The notes under the pieces: generated by a model | What the model saw: the letters and a program-made list of their open reading frames with translations, nothing else | Database searches by the model: none | Told to the model about the DNA's origin: nothing | Shown here: positions 15,248 through 24,028 of the stretch, piece by piece | Numbering within the stretch: the first letter of the stretch is position 1 | Layout of the letters: each line of letters starts with the position of its first letter | Program-made: the position numbers and the translations under genes | Assembly (NCBI RefSeq): GCF_001184025.1 | Contig: NZ_BBYG01000015.1 | Location: forward strand, 62,001-126,000 | Length of the DNA stretch: 64,000 nucleotides | Direction: 5' to 3' | Source: Streptomyces maremycinicus | GTDB taxonomy: Bacteria > Actinomycetota > Actinomycetes > Streptomycetales > Streptomycetaceae

Positions 15248-17446
15248 ATGGACTCCACGCCCTCCCCTTCGTCCTCATCGCCGTTCGACCTGATCAGCAG
15301 CGCCCTGGGGCGCTTCGTCCCGCGCCGTGGAGCGGCGGCGTCGGCCGGCCCTGCCCCCGCGCGGGGCGACCGCAGCCCCCGTCGGCGCGTCCCCGACGAC
15401 CCGGCGGACGGCCCGCCGGACGACCGGGCGGACGACCGGGCGGACGACCGGCAGGATCAGATCCTCGGCGTGGTGAACCTGGACAGGGACCTGCGGATCA
15501 CCCGGTGCAATCTGGACGCCCCCGTGTTCGCGGGGCTGGACGCCGTCACCGGGAGTCCCTTCGCCGATCTCCTGCCCGCCGGGGACGTGCCGACGGTCAC
15601 CCGGCGGTTGCGCCAGGTCCTGGAGGTCGGCGAGGCGCACGTCGCCCGGATCCAGCGACTGCGGCGCGCCGACGGGTCGGAACTGGTGGTCTCGCTGAGC
15701 ATCCTGCCCGCCGCGGCGCCCCAGGAGGGCCTGACCGTCTCCGTGATCGCCATGGCCACCCGGCTGCACCTGTACGCCGCCGAGACCGCGATCGGCACCT
15801 CGCTGGACATCGGCGAGACCGCGCAGTCGCTGGCGGAGTCCCTGCTGGCCTGGGGCGACGTGGCCGCCGTCGACCTCGACTTCGCCGTGTGGACCGGGGA
15901 GGGGGTCACCGACCGGGCGCAGGGCCGCATCCGGCTGCGGCGGGCGGCGCTGGTGCCGGACCGGGCGTGGCCCGAGGGGTACGTGACTCCCGGCGGCGAT
16001 CTGCCGGGCGACGCGAGTCGTCTGCTGGCGCAGGCGGTACTGCGGGACGACGCCCCACAGGCCATCGTCATACCCGACCGGGAGGCGGTCGAGCGGCTGC
16101 TCGGCAGTCCCCGGGTGATCCGAGCCCTGGTGCCCGGTGACCGGTCGGCGGGTGTGGCGTGCATCCCGCTGGTCCTGGACAGCACGCCGCCCGTCGTCCT
16201 GGGCGTGGCGGAGGTCTGGCGACGGGCGGACTCCCCCTTCCGCGACAGCGAGCTGCTGGACCTTCAGGAACTGGTGGCCAGGACCGCCCACCATGTCGAC
16301 CTGGCCCGTCAGCACCAGCGCGAACACACGCAGGTGCTGGCGCTCCAGCGCCGGCTGCTGCCCCGGATGGGCGGCCACACCGTGGAGATCGCCAGCGTCT
16401 ACCAGCCCGCCACTCCCGACAGCGCGGGCGTCGGCGGCGACTGGGTGAACAGCTTCCCGCTGCCGGACGGCCGTACCGCACTGGTGGTCGGTGACGTGGT
16501 CGGCCACGGACTGGGAGCCGCGGCGACCATGGGCCAGCTGAGCATGGAGGCCCGCGCGCTGCTGTCGGCGGGGCTGGCACCCGACGAGGTGCTGGAGCAC
16601 CTGGACGAGACCGTGAGCCTGCTGGACGACGCGGAGTCCGGGCTGGCGGCCGGCTACAGCGCCCTCGGCTCCACCTGCTGTATCGCCCTCTACGACCCGG
16701 TCAGCCACCAGGTGGCGCTCTCCAGCGCCGGCCACCTCCCTCCGGTGCTGGTGCTCCCGGACGGACAGGCGGGCCCGCTCCCGGTCCGCCCGCACCCCGG
16801 CCTGGGCGCGGAGTTCGCCCTGCGGGAGCCGTTCGGCGTCCACACCTTCGGCGCGCCCCCGGGCTCGCTGCTCGCCCTCTACACCGACGGCCTGGTGGAG
16901 GATCCGGCCCTGTCGATCGACGACGGCATCGGCAGACTGGCGGAGGTCGTGTCCGCGGTGCACCCGTGGGACACCCTGGAGCAGGCCGCACGGCACGTCG
17001 TCTCCTCGCTGGCGCCCGTGCGCCAACGCGACGACGTGACCCTGCTCCTCGCGCGCCTGATCGGCCACCGCAAGGGGGACACCGCGACCTGGCGGCTGCC
17101 CGCGCGCGCCGACGCGCCCGCCCGTGCCCGCGCCCACGTCTCGACGCTGCTGCGGCAGTGGGAGAGCAGGAGCGACACCCGGGACGATGTGCCGCTGCTG
17201 GTCAGCGAGCTGGTCACGAACGCGGTGCGCTTCGCCGCCGGCCCCATCACGGTGCGGCTGATCCGAGCACCTGACGGCCTGCTGTGCGAGGTGGGCGACA
17301 CCGGCAACGGCAGGCCGCGGCTGAGCCGGGGCGGCCTCCTCGACGACGCCGGACGCGGCCTGCACGTCGTGCACCGGCTCACCACCCGGTGGGGGGTGCG
17401 GTGGACGGACACCGGCAAGGTGGTGTGGGCGGAGATCGCGAGGTGA
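15248..17446 (+). CDS. PAS-GAF-PP2C phosphatase with C-terminal RsbW-like ATPase
   Basis: 732 residues from ATG 15248 (GGGAG at 6 nt). The first 75 residues are disordered, with three Asp-Asp-Arg-Ala units from a 12-bp repeat near 15418-15453. Then come a PAS-like domain (about 76-165), a GAF-like domain (about 170-350), a PP2C/SpoIIE domain (about 375-600: VGGDWVNSF, GDVVGHGLGAAA, LYTDGLVED, RDDVTLLL) and an HATPase_c_2 domain (about 620-730: LVSELVTNAVRFA, GDTGNGRP, GRGLHVV). Having both phosphatase and anti-sigma-like kinase in one chain means both sides of a partner switch are present in one protein. It stands alone; partners would be STAS proteins. Confidence 0.9.
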   Translation: MDSTPSPSSSSPFDLISSALGRFVPRRGAAASAGPAPARGDRSPRRRVPDDPADGPPDDRADDRADDRQDQILGVVNLDRDLRITRCNLDAPVFAGLDAVTGSPFADLLPAGDVPTVTRRLRQVLEVGEAHVARIQRLRRADGSELVVSLSILPAAAPQEGLTVSVIAMATRLHLYAAETAIGTSLDIGETAQSLAESLLAWGDVAAVDLDFAVWTGEGVTDRAQGRIRLRRAALVPDRAWPEGYVTPGGDLPGDASRLLAQAVLRDDAPQAIVIPDREAVERLLGSPRVIRALVPGDRSAGVACIPLVLDSTPPVVLGVAEVWRRADSPFRDSELLDLQELVARTAHHVDLARQHQREHTQVLALQRRLLPRMGGHTVEIASVYQPATPDSAGVGGDWVNSFPLPDGRTALVVGDVVGHGLGAAATMGQLSMEARALLSAGLAPDEVLEHLDETVSLLDDAESGLAAGYSALGSTCCIALYDPVSHQVALSSAGHLPPVLVLPDGQAGPLPVRPHPGLGAEFALREPFGVHTFGAPPGSLLALYTDGLVEDPALSIDDGIGRLAEVVSAVHPWDTLEQAARHVVSSLAPVRQRDDVTLLLARLIGHRKGDTATWRLPARADAPARARAHVSTLLRQWESRSDTRDDVPLLVSELVTNAVRFAAGPITVRLIRAPDGLLCEVGDTGNGRPRLSRGGLLDDAGRGLHVVHRLTTRWGVRWTDTGKVVWAEIAR

Positions 17447-17497
17447 GGCGGCCGCGGCGCGGCGCACGGCCGGGACACGCGCTCCCTCGGCGTCGTC

Positions 17498-18682
17498 CTA
17501 GAGCCACTCGCCTTCCAGGGCGGTGGCGGTGAGGCCCGGTGCAGCCGCGTACAGGACGGCGCGGCTGCCCGGCTTCTGCCCGGCGTCGTAGGCCCGCCGC
17601 ACGATGTCGAACACGGCGGCGCCTCCGCGGTTGCCGCTGGTGTAGCTGTCCCGGCTGTGGTCGAGCAGCCCGGACGGCCAGGCGTCGGGCATCGTCTGCT
17701 CCATGTACTCCAGCACGCGGGTGCCGCCGGGGTGCGCGAGCAGCACGTCGGGGTGCCAGGAGTCGGGGTCGTCCTGGTAACGGAGGCGCAGCCACTCCCA
17801 CATCGCGGTGACCGTCTCCTGCACGGCGCGCGGCCCGCGCCGGTCCATCACGAAGTGCGTGCCGTCCGCCCGCGTCTCCAGGCGGTGCAGGTCCTGGGTG
17901 CCGGGCAGGGTGTGGTGCCAGGCGGCGTCCAGCCGCAGCACCGACTCGCCCCTCGGGCGGCCCGTGACCACCGTGGCGACCGCGGTGTCGGCGAACAGCA
18001 GCCGGACGATCAGGGACTCGAGGGTGTCGTCCGCGGGCTGGTAGGTGGTGCTCAGCGCCTCCGCGATCACGACCAGGACCACCCGGTCGGGGTCGGCGGC
18101 CACGAGATCCGCCGCCAGGGCCAGCGAGCGGGTGCCCGCGACACAGGCCCACTGGGTGGCCGGCAGCAGCATGACGTCGTTGCGGAGCCCGAGCCTGTTG
18201 GAGAGGGCGACGTCCAGACCCGGCAGGGCCGGAGTGGTGGAGTGACTGGTGATCAGGCAGTCGACGTCCGCGACGTCCAGCCCGGCGATCTGGAGGGCGC
18301 CGCGTGCCGCGCGCTCCCCGTAGGACTGCACGGCCTCCCAGGCCGGCGCGGTGCGCTCCTGGACGGTCTGCGGCGCGGGTATCTCCTCGAGGGCGGCGAT
18401 CACGCGGTCCACGTCCTCCTGGGTGAACCCCTCGTCGGCCAGCGCCTTTTGGGCGGGCTCGACGCCGACCGCGCCCAGGGCGCCGCCGGTGCCGGACGCG
18501 ACGGCGGTCTCCAGCGGCAGCATCCAGCCGCGGGTCTCGATGCCCGTGCCGGCCGCGATGCCGTCGATCCGCGGCGCCCAGGCCGCCTGCGGGTGCCGGT
18601 CGCGCACCTCCGCCACGATCTGGCTGGTCTGCACGGCGTGCTCGCCGTGTATCACGGCAGGGGGACAGACGTATGCGGCCAT
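17498..18682 (-). CDS. Type III polyketide synthase (chalcone/RppA-like)
   Basis: 394 residues from ATG 18682 (GGAAGG at 8 nt). The thiolase-fold triad is intact: Cys180 in TQWACVAG, His317 in AHPGGTRVLEY and Asn351 in TSGNRGGAAVF. The segment IAEALSTTYQPADDTLESL matches the region after the active Cys in RppA. Residues 60-115 look longer than in most family members. Such enzymes extend an acyl-CoA with malonyl-CoA and cyclise it to pyrones or resorcinols. No tailoring oxidase or acyl-CoA ligase lies next to it; its neighbours are a signalling gene and a transporter in the opposite direction, so the product cannot be named. Confidence 0.85.
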   Translation of the reverse strand: MAAYVCPPAVIHGEHAVQTSQIVAEVRDRHPQAAWAPRIDGIAAGTGIETRGWMLPLETAVASGTGGALGAVGVEPAQKALADEGFTQEDVDRVIAALEEIPAPQTVQERTAPAWEAVQSYGERAARGALQIAGLDVADVDCLITSHSTTPALPGLDVALSNRLGLRNDVMLLPATQWACVAGTRSLALAADLVAADPDRVVLVVIAEALSTTYQPADDTLESLIVRLLFADTAVATVVTGRPRGESVLRLDAAWHHTLPGTQDLHRLETRADGTHFVMDRRGPRAVQETVTAMWEWLRLRYQDDPDSWHPDVLLAHPGGTRVLEYMEQTMPDAWPSGLLDHSRDSYTSGNRGGAAVFDIVRRAYDAGQKPGSRAVLYAAAPGLTATALEGEWL

Positions 18683-19157
18683 GGGATGCACCTTCCAGGA
18701 AGAACAGGGGAACAGGCGAACAGGCGAACAGGCGAACAGGGGGAACGTCACGAGGGCTGCGCCGAGGGCCACTTCGGTACGTCGCGGCCGAGCCGACGGG
18801 CTCCGCTTCGGGAGCCGCTGTCCTGATCGAGCATGGACGCCAAAGGGACATTTCCGCTGTGACCAAGACAACTTGGGCGCCCTGGAAGAGCGTGATACCG
18901 CACACACCGTCGGATCAGGGACCCTCGGAGCGGCTGCCCGCCTCGCCTGACGAGGCGTCAGCCACGACACCGCCCGGCCGCGGGCACAGCGCCGCCGGGG
19001 AATGAGCCCTCAAGCGCCCCTCCAGCAGTGGGCGTAGCTGCATCGCGCATAGGCACGCCCAGAACTATGGTGCCCCACCACATGTGCCCCTGACGTGGGC
19101 GTTCCTACGGTGTGCGGACACCCACCCGTCCCCACCGCATACGAGGAAGTGGCGCTC
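18683..19157. other. 475-nt intergenic region with short repeats
   Basis: Divergent spacer between the polyketide synthase and the MHS transporter. Near 18705-18742 the unit GAACAGGCG is repeated about four times with small changes, close to the synthase start. I found no credible small gene; open frames here are shadows of the repeat and of the promoter region. Confidence 0.5.
18705..18742. repeat. 9-bp tandem repeat (GAACAGGCG) upstream of the type III PKS
   Basis: Four to five near-identical copies within 40 nt, beginning about 20 nt upstream of the synthase start codon, so within its leader or promoter. Confidence 0.8.
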
Positions 19158-20543
19158 ATGGCCTCCGCAACCACCGCTCCCCCACCCCCCGCCAGCCTCA
19201 AGCGCATCGTCGCCGCGTCCCTCATCGGCACCACCATCGAGTGGTACGACTTCTTCCTCTACGGCTCGGCCGCCGCTCTGGTCTTCAACAAGCTGTTCTT
19301 CCCGGGCTCCGACCCGCTCGTCGGCACGCTCCTTTCGTTCCTGACCTACGCCGTCGGTTTCGCCGCGCGGCCGCTCGGCGCGCTGGTCTTCGGCCACTAC
19401 GGGGACCGGCTCGGGCGCAAGAAGCTGCTGGTGCTGAGTCTGCTGCTGATGGGCGGGGCGACCTTCGCGATCGGGCTGCTGCCGACCCACGCGACCGTCG
19501 GCAGCGCCGCCCCCGTGCTGCTGACCGTGCTGCGGCTGGTCCAGGGTTTCGCGCTCGGCGGTGAGTGGGGCGGAGCGGTCCTGCTGGTGTCCGAGCACGG
19601 GGACGCGCGACGGCGCGGTTTCTGGGCCTCGTGGCCGCAGACGGGCGCGCCCGCCGGGCAGTTGCTCGCGACCGGTGTGCTGTCCCTGCTGACGGCCGTG
19701 CTCTCGGACGCCGCCTTCACCTCGTGGGGCTGGCGGATCCCCTTCCTGCTCTCCGGCGTGCTGGTGATCGTCGGTCTGTGGATACGTCTGTCCGTCGACG
19801 AATCCCCCGTGTTCCAGCAGGCGTTGGCACAGGCCGAGGCCCGCAAGGCGGTGCGGTCGGACAAGACGGAGCAGCTGCCGCTGGTGTCGGTGCTGCGGTA
19901 CCACTGGCGGGACGTGCTGGTCGCGATGGGCGCGCGCATGGCGGAGAACATCTCCTACTACGTCATCACCGCGTTCATCCTCGTGTACGCGACCACCTCG
20001 GCCGATGTCTCGAAGCAGACCGCGCTCAACGCCGTGCTCATCGCCTCCGCCGTGCACTTCGCGGTGATACCGGCCTGGGGTGCGCTGTCCGACCGGGTGG
20101 GGCGGCGGCCGGTGTACCTGCTGGGGGCGGTCGGGATCGGGCTCTGGATGTTCCCGTTCTTCGCGCTCGTCGACACCGCCGCCTTCGGCGGCCTCGTGCT
20201 CGCCGTGACGGTGGGTCTGGTCCTGCACGGCGCGATGTACGCGCCCCAGGCCGCCTTCTTCTCCGAGATGTTCGCGACCCGGATGCGCTACTCCGGCGCT
20301 TCCATCGGCGCCCAGTTCGCCTCGGTCGCGGCGGGCGCGCCCGCGCCGCTGATCGCGACCGCGCTGCTGGCCGACTACGACAGCTCCACCCCGATCGCCC
20401 TCTATGTGATCGCCGCGGCCCTGGTGACGGTCGTCGCGGTGGGGGTCGCCAAGGAGACCCGGCACCGCGACCTCGCCGCCGGCGACGCCGCTGCGGACGC
20501 GGAGGTCCCGCAGACTCCGGTGACGGACGCGCGAGCCGTCTGA
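19158..20543 (+). CDS. MFS transporter, metabolite:H+ symporter (MHS) family
   Basis: 461 residues from ATG 19158 (ribosome site GAGGAAG); a longer reading from 19095 is less likely. Twelve membrane helices. The MHS signatures are present: the opening IVAASLIGTTIEWYDFFLYG and GHYGDRLGRKK between helices 2 and 3, plus GFALGGEWGGAVLL in helix 4-5. Members take up small carboxylates or betaines such as alpha-ketoglutarate, shikimate or proline. Facing a PucR-like regulator and a 3-hydroxybutyrate dehydrogenase across a shared terminator, it may import 3-hydroxybutyrate or a related acid; that link is inference from proximity. Confidence 0.88.
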   Translation: MASATTAPPPPASLKRIVAASLIGTTIEWYDFFLYGSAAALVFNKLFFPGSDPLVGTLLSFLTYAVGFAARPLGALVFGHYGDRLGRKKLLVLSLLLMGGATFAIGLLPTHATVGSAAPVLLTVLRLVQGFALGGEWGGAVLLVSEHGDARRRGFWASWPQTGAPAGQLLATGVLSLLTAVLSDAAFTSWGWRIPFLLSGVLVIVGLWIRLSVDESPVFQQALAQAEARKAVRSDKTEQLPLVSVLRYHWRDVLVAMGARMAENISYYVITAFILVYATTSADVSKQTALNAVLIASAVHFAVIPAWGALSDRVGRRPVYLLGAVGIGLWMFPFFALVDTAAFGGLVLAVTVGLVLHGAMYAPQAAFFSEMFATRMRYSGASIGAQFASVAAGAPAPLIATALLADYDSSTPIALYVIAAALVTVVAVGVAKETRHRDLAAGDAAADAEVPQTPVTDARAV

Positions 20544-20568
20544 CCCGGTCCCGGTGCCCGCCGCGCAG

Positions 20569-20603
20569 CCGCCTCCGTACGCCGTCCGCGCGTACGGAGG
20601 CGG
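20569..20603. terminator. Bidirectional terminator between MHS transporter and PucR-like gene
   Basis: CCGCCTCCGTACG and CGTACGGAGGCGG form a perfect 13-bp stem with a 9-nt loop, between the two convergent stop codons. Confidence 0.8.
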
Positions 20604-22538
20604 TCAGCGCGCTACCGGAGCCGCCAGCCGGTGCAGTCTCAGGGCGAGTTGGATCTCCAGGGCGCGGGCCGGTTGCTGCCAGTCGTCGCCCAGGAGGCGG
20701 CCGACGCGTTCGAGTCGCTGCGCCACCGTGTTGACGTGGACGTGAAGCCGGTCCCTGGTGCGGGCCGGGCTCATGCCCGAGGCGAAGTACGCGTCGAGGG
20801 TGCGCAGCAGGTCGGTGCCACGTCGTGCGTCGTAGGCGACGACCCGGCCGATCGTGCGGTCCACGAAACCCGCCACGTCCCGCTCGCCGGCGAGGAGCAG
20901 CCCCAGGAAGCCGAAATCCTCGGCGGCCGCGCCGTCGCCGCAGCGGCCCAGCAACCGGAGGGCGTCGAGGCAGCGGCGGCCCTCCGCGTACGCCGCGACG
21001 ACCGTGTCCGGGTCGGCGGCGAGGCCCCGTACCGGGGCGGACGCGCCGACGGTGACCGCCTCGTGGACGGCGGTGCCGAGGTGCAGCGCGGTACGGCGGG
21101 CCAGCTCCGTCGCGGTGTCGCCCTGTTCGAGCGGCAGCAGCAGGACGGTGCCGCCGTCGCGCGCGGCGGCCAGGCCGTGCCGGGTGGCGGCGAGATGGGA
21201 GGCGGCGGACCACAGGCGGCGGCGCGCGGCCGCCTCCTGGTCGGCGTCGGGCGCGACGGCCTCGAGCCGGGCGGCGAGCACGACATGGGTCGCGTCGAGG
21301 TCGGCGTGCAGCCGGGCGGCGCGCTCGCGCAGCAGGCGCGGGTCGCGGTCGCGGGCTTCGAGCAGGTCGTCGAGGAGTTCACCGCGCACGCGCTGTTCGG
21401 CCTCGGCGGCGGAGCGCCGGGCCAGGAGCAGCAGGGAGGTGACCATCGCGGCCCGCTCCAGGGTGCGCTGGTCGACCGGGTCGAGTCCGGGGTGACCGCG
21501 CAGCACGAGGGCGCCGAGCAGTTCCCCGCCGGCCGCGACCGCCGCGATCCAGTCGTGGTTGTGGCGTACGGCGTGACCCTCCGCGCGGGAGGCCTCCACG
21601 GCGGCGGCCGGCGCGCTCTCCAGGAACTCCACGGTGCCGTCCAGCACTTGGGAGACGGCGGCTGCCACGTCGTGGACACCACCGCCGCGCAGCACGAGTT
21701 CGGCCAGCCGGTCGTGGACGTCGGAGGCGCGCTCGATGACCGCGCTGCGGTCCCGGATGATCTCGTTGGCGCGTTCCAGGCCGGCCAGGGCCGAGCGTGT
21801 CTCGGTGAGCAGGTTGGCGGTGTCGATGGCGGCCGCGGCGAGCGCGGCGAAGGATCCGAGCAGGGCGATCTGCTCCCGCTCGAAGACCCGGGCGCGCCGG
21901 TCGGCGGCGAACAGCACCCCGATGACGTGGGGTCCCAGCATCAGGGGGACGCCGAGGATCGCCACCAGTCCCTCGTCGCGTACGCCCGCGTCGATGGTCG
22001 TCGTGTGCCGGAAGCGGTCGTCGCGGAAGTAGTCGTCGGTGACGTAGGGCCGGGCCGTCTGGGCGACCAGGCCGCCGAGGCCCTCCCCCATCCCGAGGCG
22101 CAGTTGCTGGAAGCGGGCGGCGACCGAGCCCTCGGTGACCCGCATGTACGTGTCGCCCCTGGCCGGGTCGTGCAGGCTGAGATAGGCGATGTCCGTGCCG
22201 AGCAGCGAGCGGGCCCGTTGCACGATCGCCTGGAGCACGGCGTCCACGTCGCGCGGGCCCGCGAGGTCGTGGGCCGTCTCGAAGAGGGCGGACAGCTCGG
22301 CCTCCCGTCGGCGTCGGCCCTCCAGTTCCGAGCGGACCCGCAGCGCGAGGAGCTTGGCGTGTTCGAGTGCCGCGATCCGCTCGCCGGAACCTCCCTCGGC
22401 GCGCGCGAGCAGCACCGGCCGGTCGTAGGCCTCGGCGGCCGCGCCCCGGGCGAGCAGTTCGAGGAACGGCGCGTCGGCGTCGTGGGCGGGGCCGGGGGCG
22501 GCCGTGGAGCCCTTCAGGTGATCGCGGGACATGCTCAC
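20604..22538 (-). CDS. GAF-domain PucR/CdaR-type transcriptional regulator
   Basis: About 644 residues from a GTG at 22538 (GAGG at 6-nt spacing); ATG at 22532 or 22550 are alternatives. A GAF domain (about 80-250: ALFETAHDLAGPRDVDAVLQ through GVPLMLGPHVIGVLFAADR) is followed by helical linkers and a C-terminal HTH_30 domain with LLRTLDAYFASGMSPARTRD and VHVNTVAQRLERVGRLLGD, the PucR/CdaR DNA-binding signature. These regulators usually activate genes for use of an unusual carbon or nitrogen source. It is 126 nt downstream of the 3-hydroxybutyrate dehydrogenase gene, same strand, and probably controls it and the convergent transporter. Confidence 0.88.
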   Translation of the reverse strand: MSMSRDHLKGSTAAPGPAHDADAPFLELLARGAAAEAYDRPVLLARAEGGSGERIAALEHAKLLALRVRSELEGRRRREAELSALFETAHDLAGPRDVDAVLQAIVQRARSLLGTDIAYLSLHDPARGDTYMRVTEGSVAARFQQLRLGMGEGLGGLVAQTARPYVTDDYFRDDRFRHTTTIDAGVRDEGLVAILGVPLMLGPHVIGVLFAADRRARVFEREQIALLGSFAALAAAAIDTANLLTETRSALAGLERANEIIRDRSAVIERASDVHDRLAELVLRGGGVHDVAAAVSQVLDGTVEFLESAPAAAVEASRAEGHAVRHNHDWIAAVAAGGELLGALVLRGHPGLDPVDQRTLERAAMVTSLLLLARRSAAEAEQRVRGELLDDLLEARDRDPRLLRERAARLHADLDATHVVLAARLEAVAPDADQEAAARRRLWSAASHLAATRHGLAAARDGGTVLLLPLEQGDTATELARRTALHLGTAVHEAVTVGASAPVRGLAADPDTVVAAYAEGRRCLDALRLLGRCGDGAAAEDFGFLGLLLAGERDVAGFVDRTIGRVVAYDARRGTDLLRTLDAYFASGMSPARTRDRLHVHVNTVAQRLERVGRLLGDDWQQPARALEIQLALRLHRLAAPVAR

Positions 22539-22664
22539 AGGATTCCTCATCGCCGGGCCGCCCCGTCAGCCCTGTGGACAACTCCGCCGGCGCGGGACGG
22601 CGGGATGCTCGTGGTGCGCTCGACGCGCTCGATCCGCTCGGTGCACTGGGTGCGCTCAGTGCGC

Positions 22665-23468
22665 TCAGTGCGCGGTCCAGCCGCCGTCGAGGACCAGCGA
22701 GGTGCCCGTCACGAAGGACGCCCGCGGGCCGCACAGGTACGCGACGGCCTCGGCGACCTCCTCCGGTTCGATGAGGCGCTTGACGGCGCTGTCCCGCAGC
22801 AGCACCTCGGCCAGTACGCGTTCCTCGGGAATGCCGTGCGTGCGTGCCTGGTCGGCGATCTGCCGCTGGACGAGCGGGGTGCGCACATAGGCGGGGTTGA
22901 CACAGTTGGAGGTCACTCCGTGGGCAGCGCCTTCGAGGGCGGCGGTCTTGGAGAGGCCCTCGAGCCCGTGTTTGGCGGCGACGTACGCCGACTTGAAGGC
23001 GGAGGCGCGCAGTCCGTGCACGGAGGACACGTTGACGATACGGCCCCAGCCCTGCCCGTACATATGGGGCAGCGCGCCGCGGATGAGCCGGAACGGTGCC
23101 TCCAGCATCACGGTGAGCACCGTGTGGAAGACGTCCGGCGGGAACTCCTCCAGGGGGGCCACCCGCTGGAGTCCGGCGTTGTTGACCAGGACGTCGGTCC
23201 CGGCGGCGGCGAGTTCGGCGGCGTCCAGGTCGGTGAGGTCCAGGGCGTACGGCTCGACCGAGCCGGGCAGACCGGCCGCGCTCCCGGCGAGCGACTCCAG
23301 TCCCGCCGTGTCCCGGTCGACGGCGCGGACCTTGGCCCCGGCGGCCGCGAGCCGCAGCGCACAGGCCCGTCCGATGCCACCGGCCGCGCCGGTGACGAGG
23401 GCGGTGCGACCGCCGAGGTCGAGCGTGGGGGCGGGGGGACCGGGTGCGGTGACCTGGGGCGACGTCAT
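22665..23468 (-). CDS. 3-hydroxybutyrate dehydrogenase-like SDR
   Basis: 267 residues. Classical SDR: cofactor loop TGAAGGIG (26-33), NNAG, catalytic Ser/Tyr/Lys in VSSVHGLRASAFKSAYVAAKHG. Between the last helices, CVNPAYVRTPLVQRQIADQA is typical of bacterial D-3-hydroxybutyrate dehydrogenases, which have Gln and Lys/His contacts for the substrate carboxylate in this region. It would oxidise 3-hydroxybutyrate to acetoacetate with NAD. The PucR-like gene follows on the same strand. Acetoacetyl/diacetyl reductases are the nearest alternative. Confidence 0.85.
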   Translation of the reverse strand: MTSPQVTAPGPPAPTLDLGGRTALVTGAAGGIGRACALRLAAAGAKVRAVDRDTAGLESLAGSAAGLPGSVEPYALDLTDLDAAELAAAGTDVLVNNAGLQRVAPLEEFPPDVFHTVLTVMLEAPFRLIRGALPHMYGQGWGRIVNVSSVHGLRASAFKSAYVAAKHGLEGLSKTAALEGAAHGVTSNCVNPAYVRTPLVQRQIADQARTHGIPEERVLAEVLLRDSAVKRLIEPEEVAEAVAYLCGPRASFVTGTSLVLDGGWTAH

Positions 23469-23522
23469 ACGGCGAGCCTAGGCAGCGCCGGAGGCTCACC
23501 CCATATGGTCAGCGCCCATACT

Positions 23523-24002
23523 TCAGGCCGAAGGCGTGGTCTCGAACCACGTGGGTTCGTCGGCGAGCGCCTGCTTGATGCGGAACAGCTGCCGGTCCTG
23601 CATCTGCGGCAGCGCGTCCAGCGCGAACCAGCCCACGTCGATGGACTCGTCATCGTTGACCCGCGCCTCGCCACCCACGGCCCGGCAGCGGAAGGTGACG
23701 TCCATGAACTGGCATTCGTCGCCGTTCGGGAACTGCATGCGCCTGCCGGAGCGGACCAGGACGACGCGCTCGGGGACGCAGTGCACGCCCGCCTCCTCGT
23801 ACACCTCGCGCACCGCGCAGTCGGCGGGCTGCTCGCCCGGGTCCGGGATGCCCGAGATCACGCACCACTCACCGTTGTCCGCGCGCCGGCCGAGCAGCAC
23901 CCTTCCCTCGTCGTCGAGGACGACGGCGCTGACGCCGGGGAGCCAGAGCAGTTGGTGGCCGGCGGAGGCCCGGATCTCGGTGATGAAGTCAGGAGTCGGC
24001 AT
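23523..24002 (-). CDS. NUDIX hydrolase
   Basis: 159 residues; complete Nudix box GIPDPGEQPADCAVREVYEEAGV (G-x5-E-x7-RE-V-x-EE-x-G-V) at about 51-73. The preceding strand WLPGVSAVVLDDEGRVLLGRR and the DVTFRCRAVGGEARVNDDES region fit ADP-ribose/NADH-type or generic nucleotide hydrolases. It ends 27 nt before the dehydrogenase gene region and starts 26 nt after the Lnt stop, so it may be the distal gene of the lnt transcript. The substrate is not predictable. Confidence 0.88.
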   Translation of the reverse strand: MPTPDFITEIRASAGHQLLWLPGVSAVVLDDEGRVLLGRRADNGEWCVISGIPDPGEQPADCAVREVYEEAGVHCVPERVVLVRSGRRMQFPNGDECQFMDVTFRCRAVGGEARVNDDESIDVGWFALDALPQMQDRQLFRIKQALADEPTWFETTPSA

Positions 24003-24028
24003 ACGCCGACCCTATCCGGGCCGCCCGG

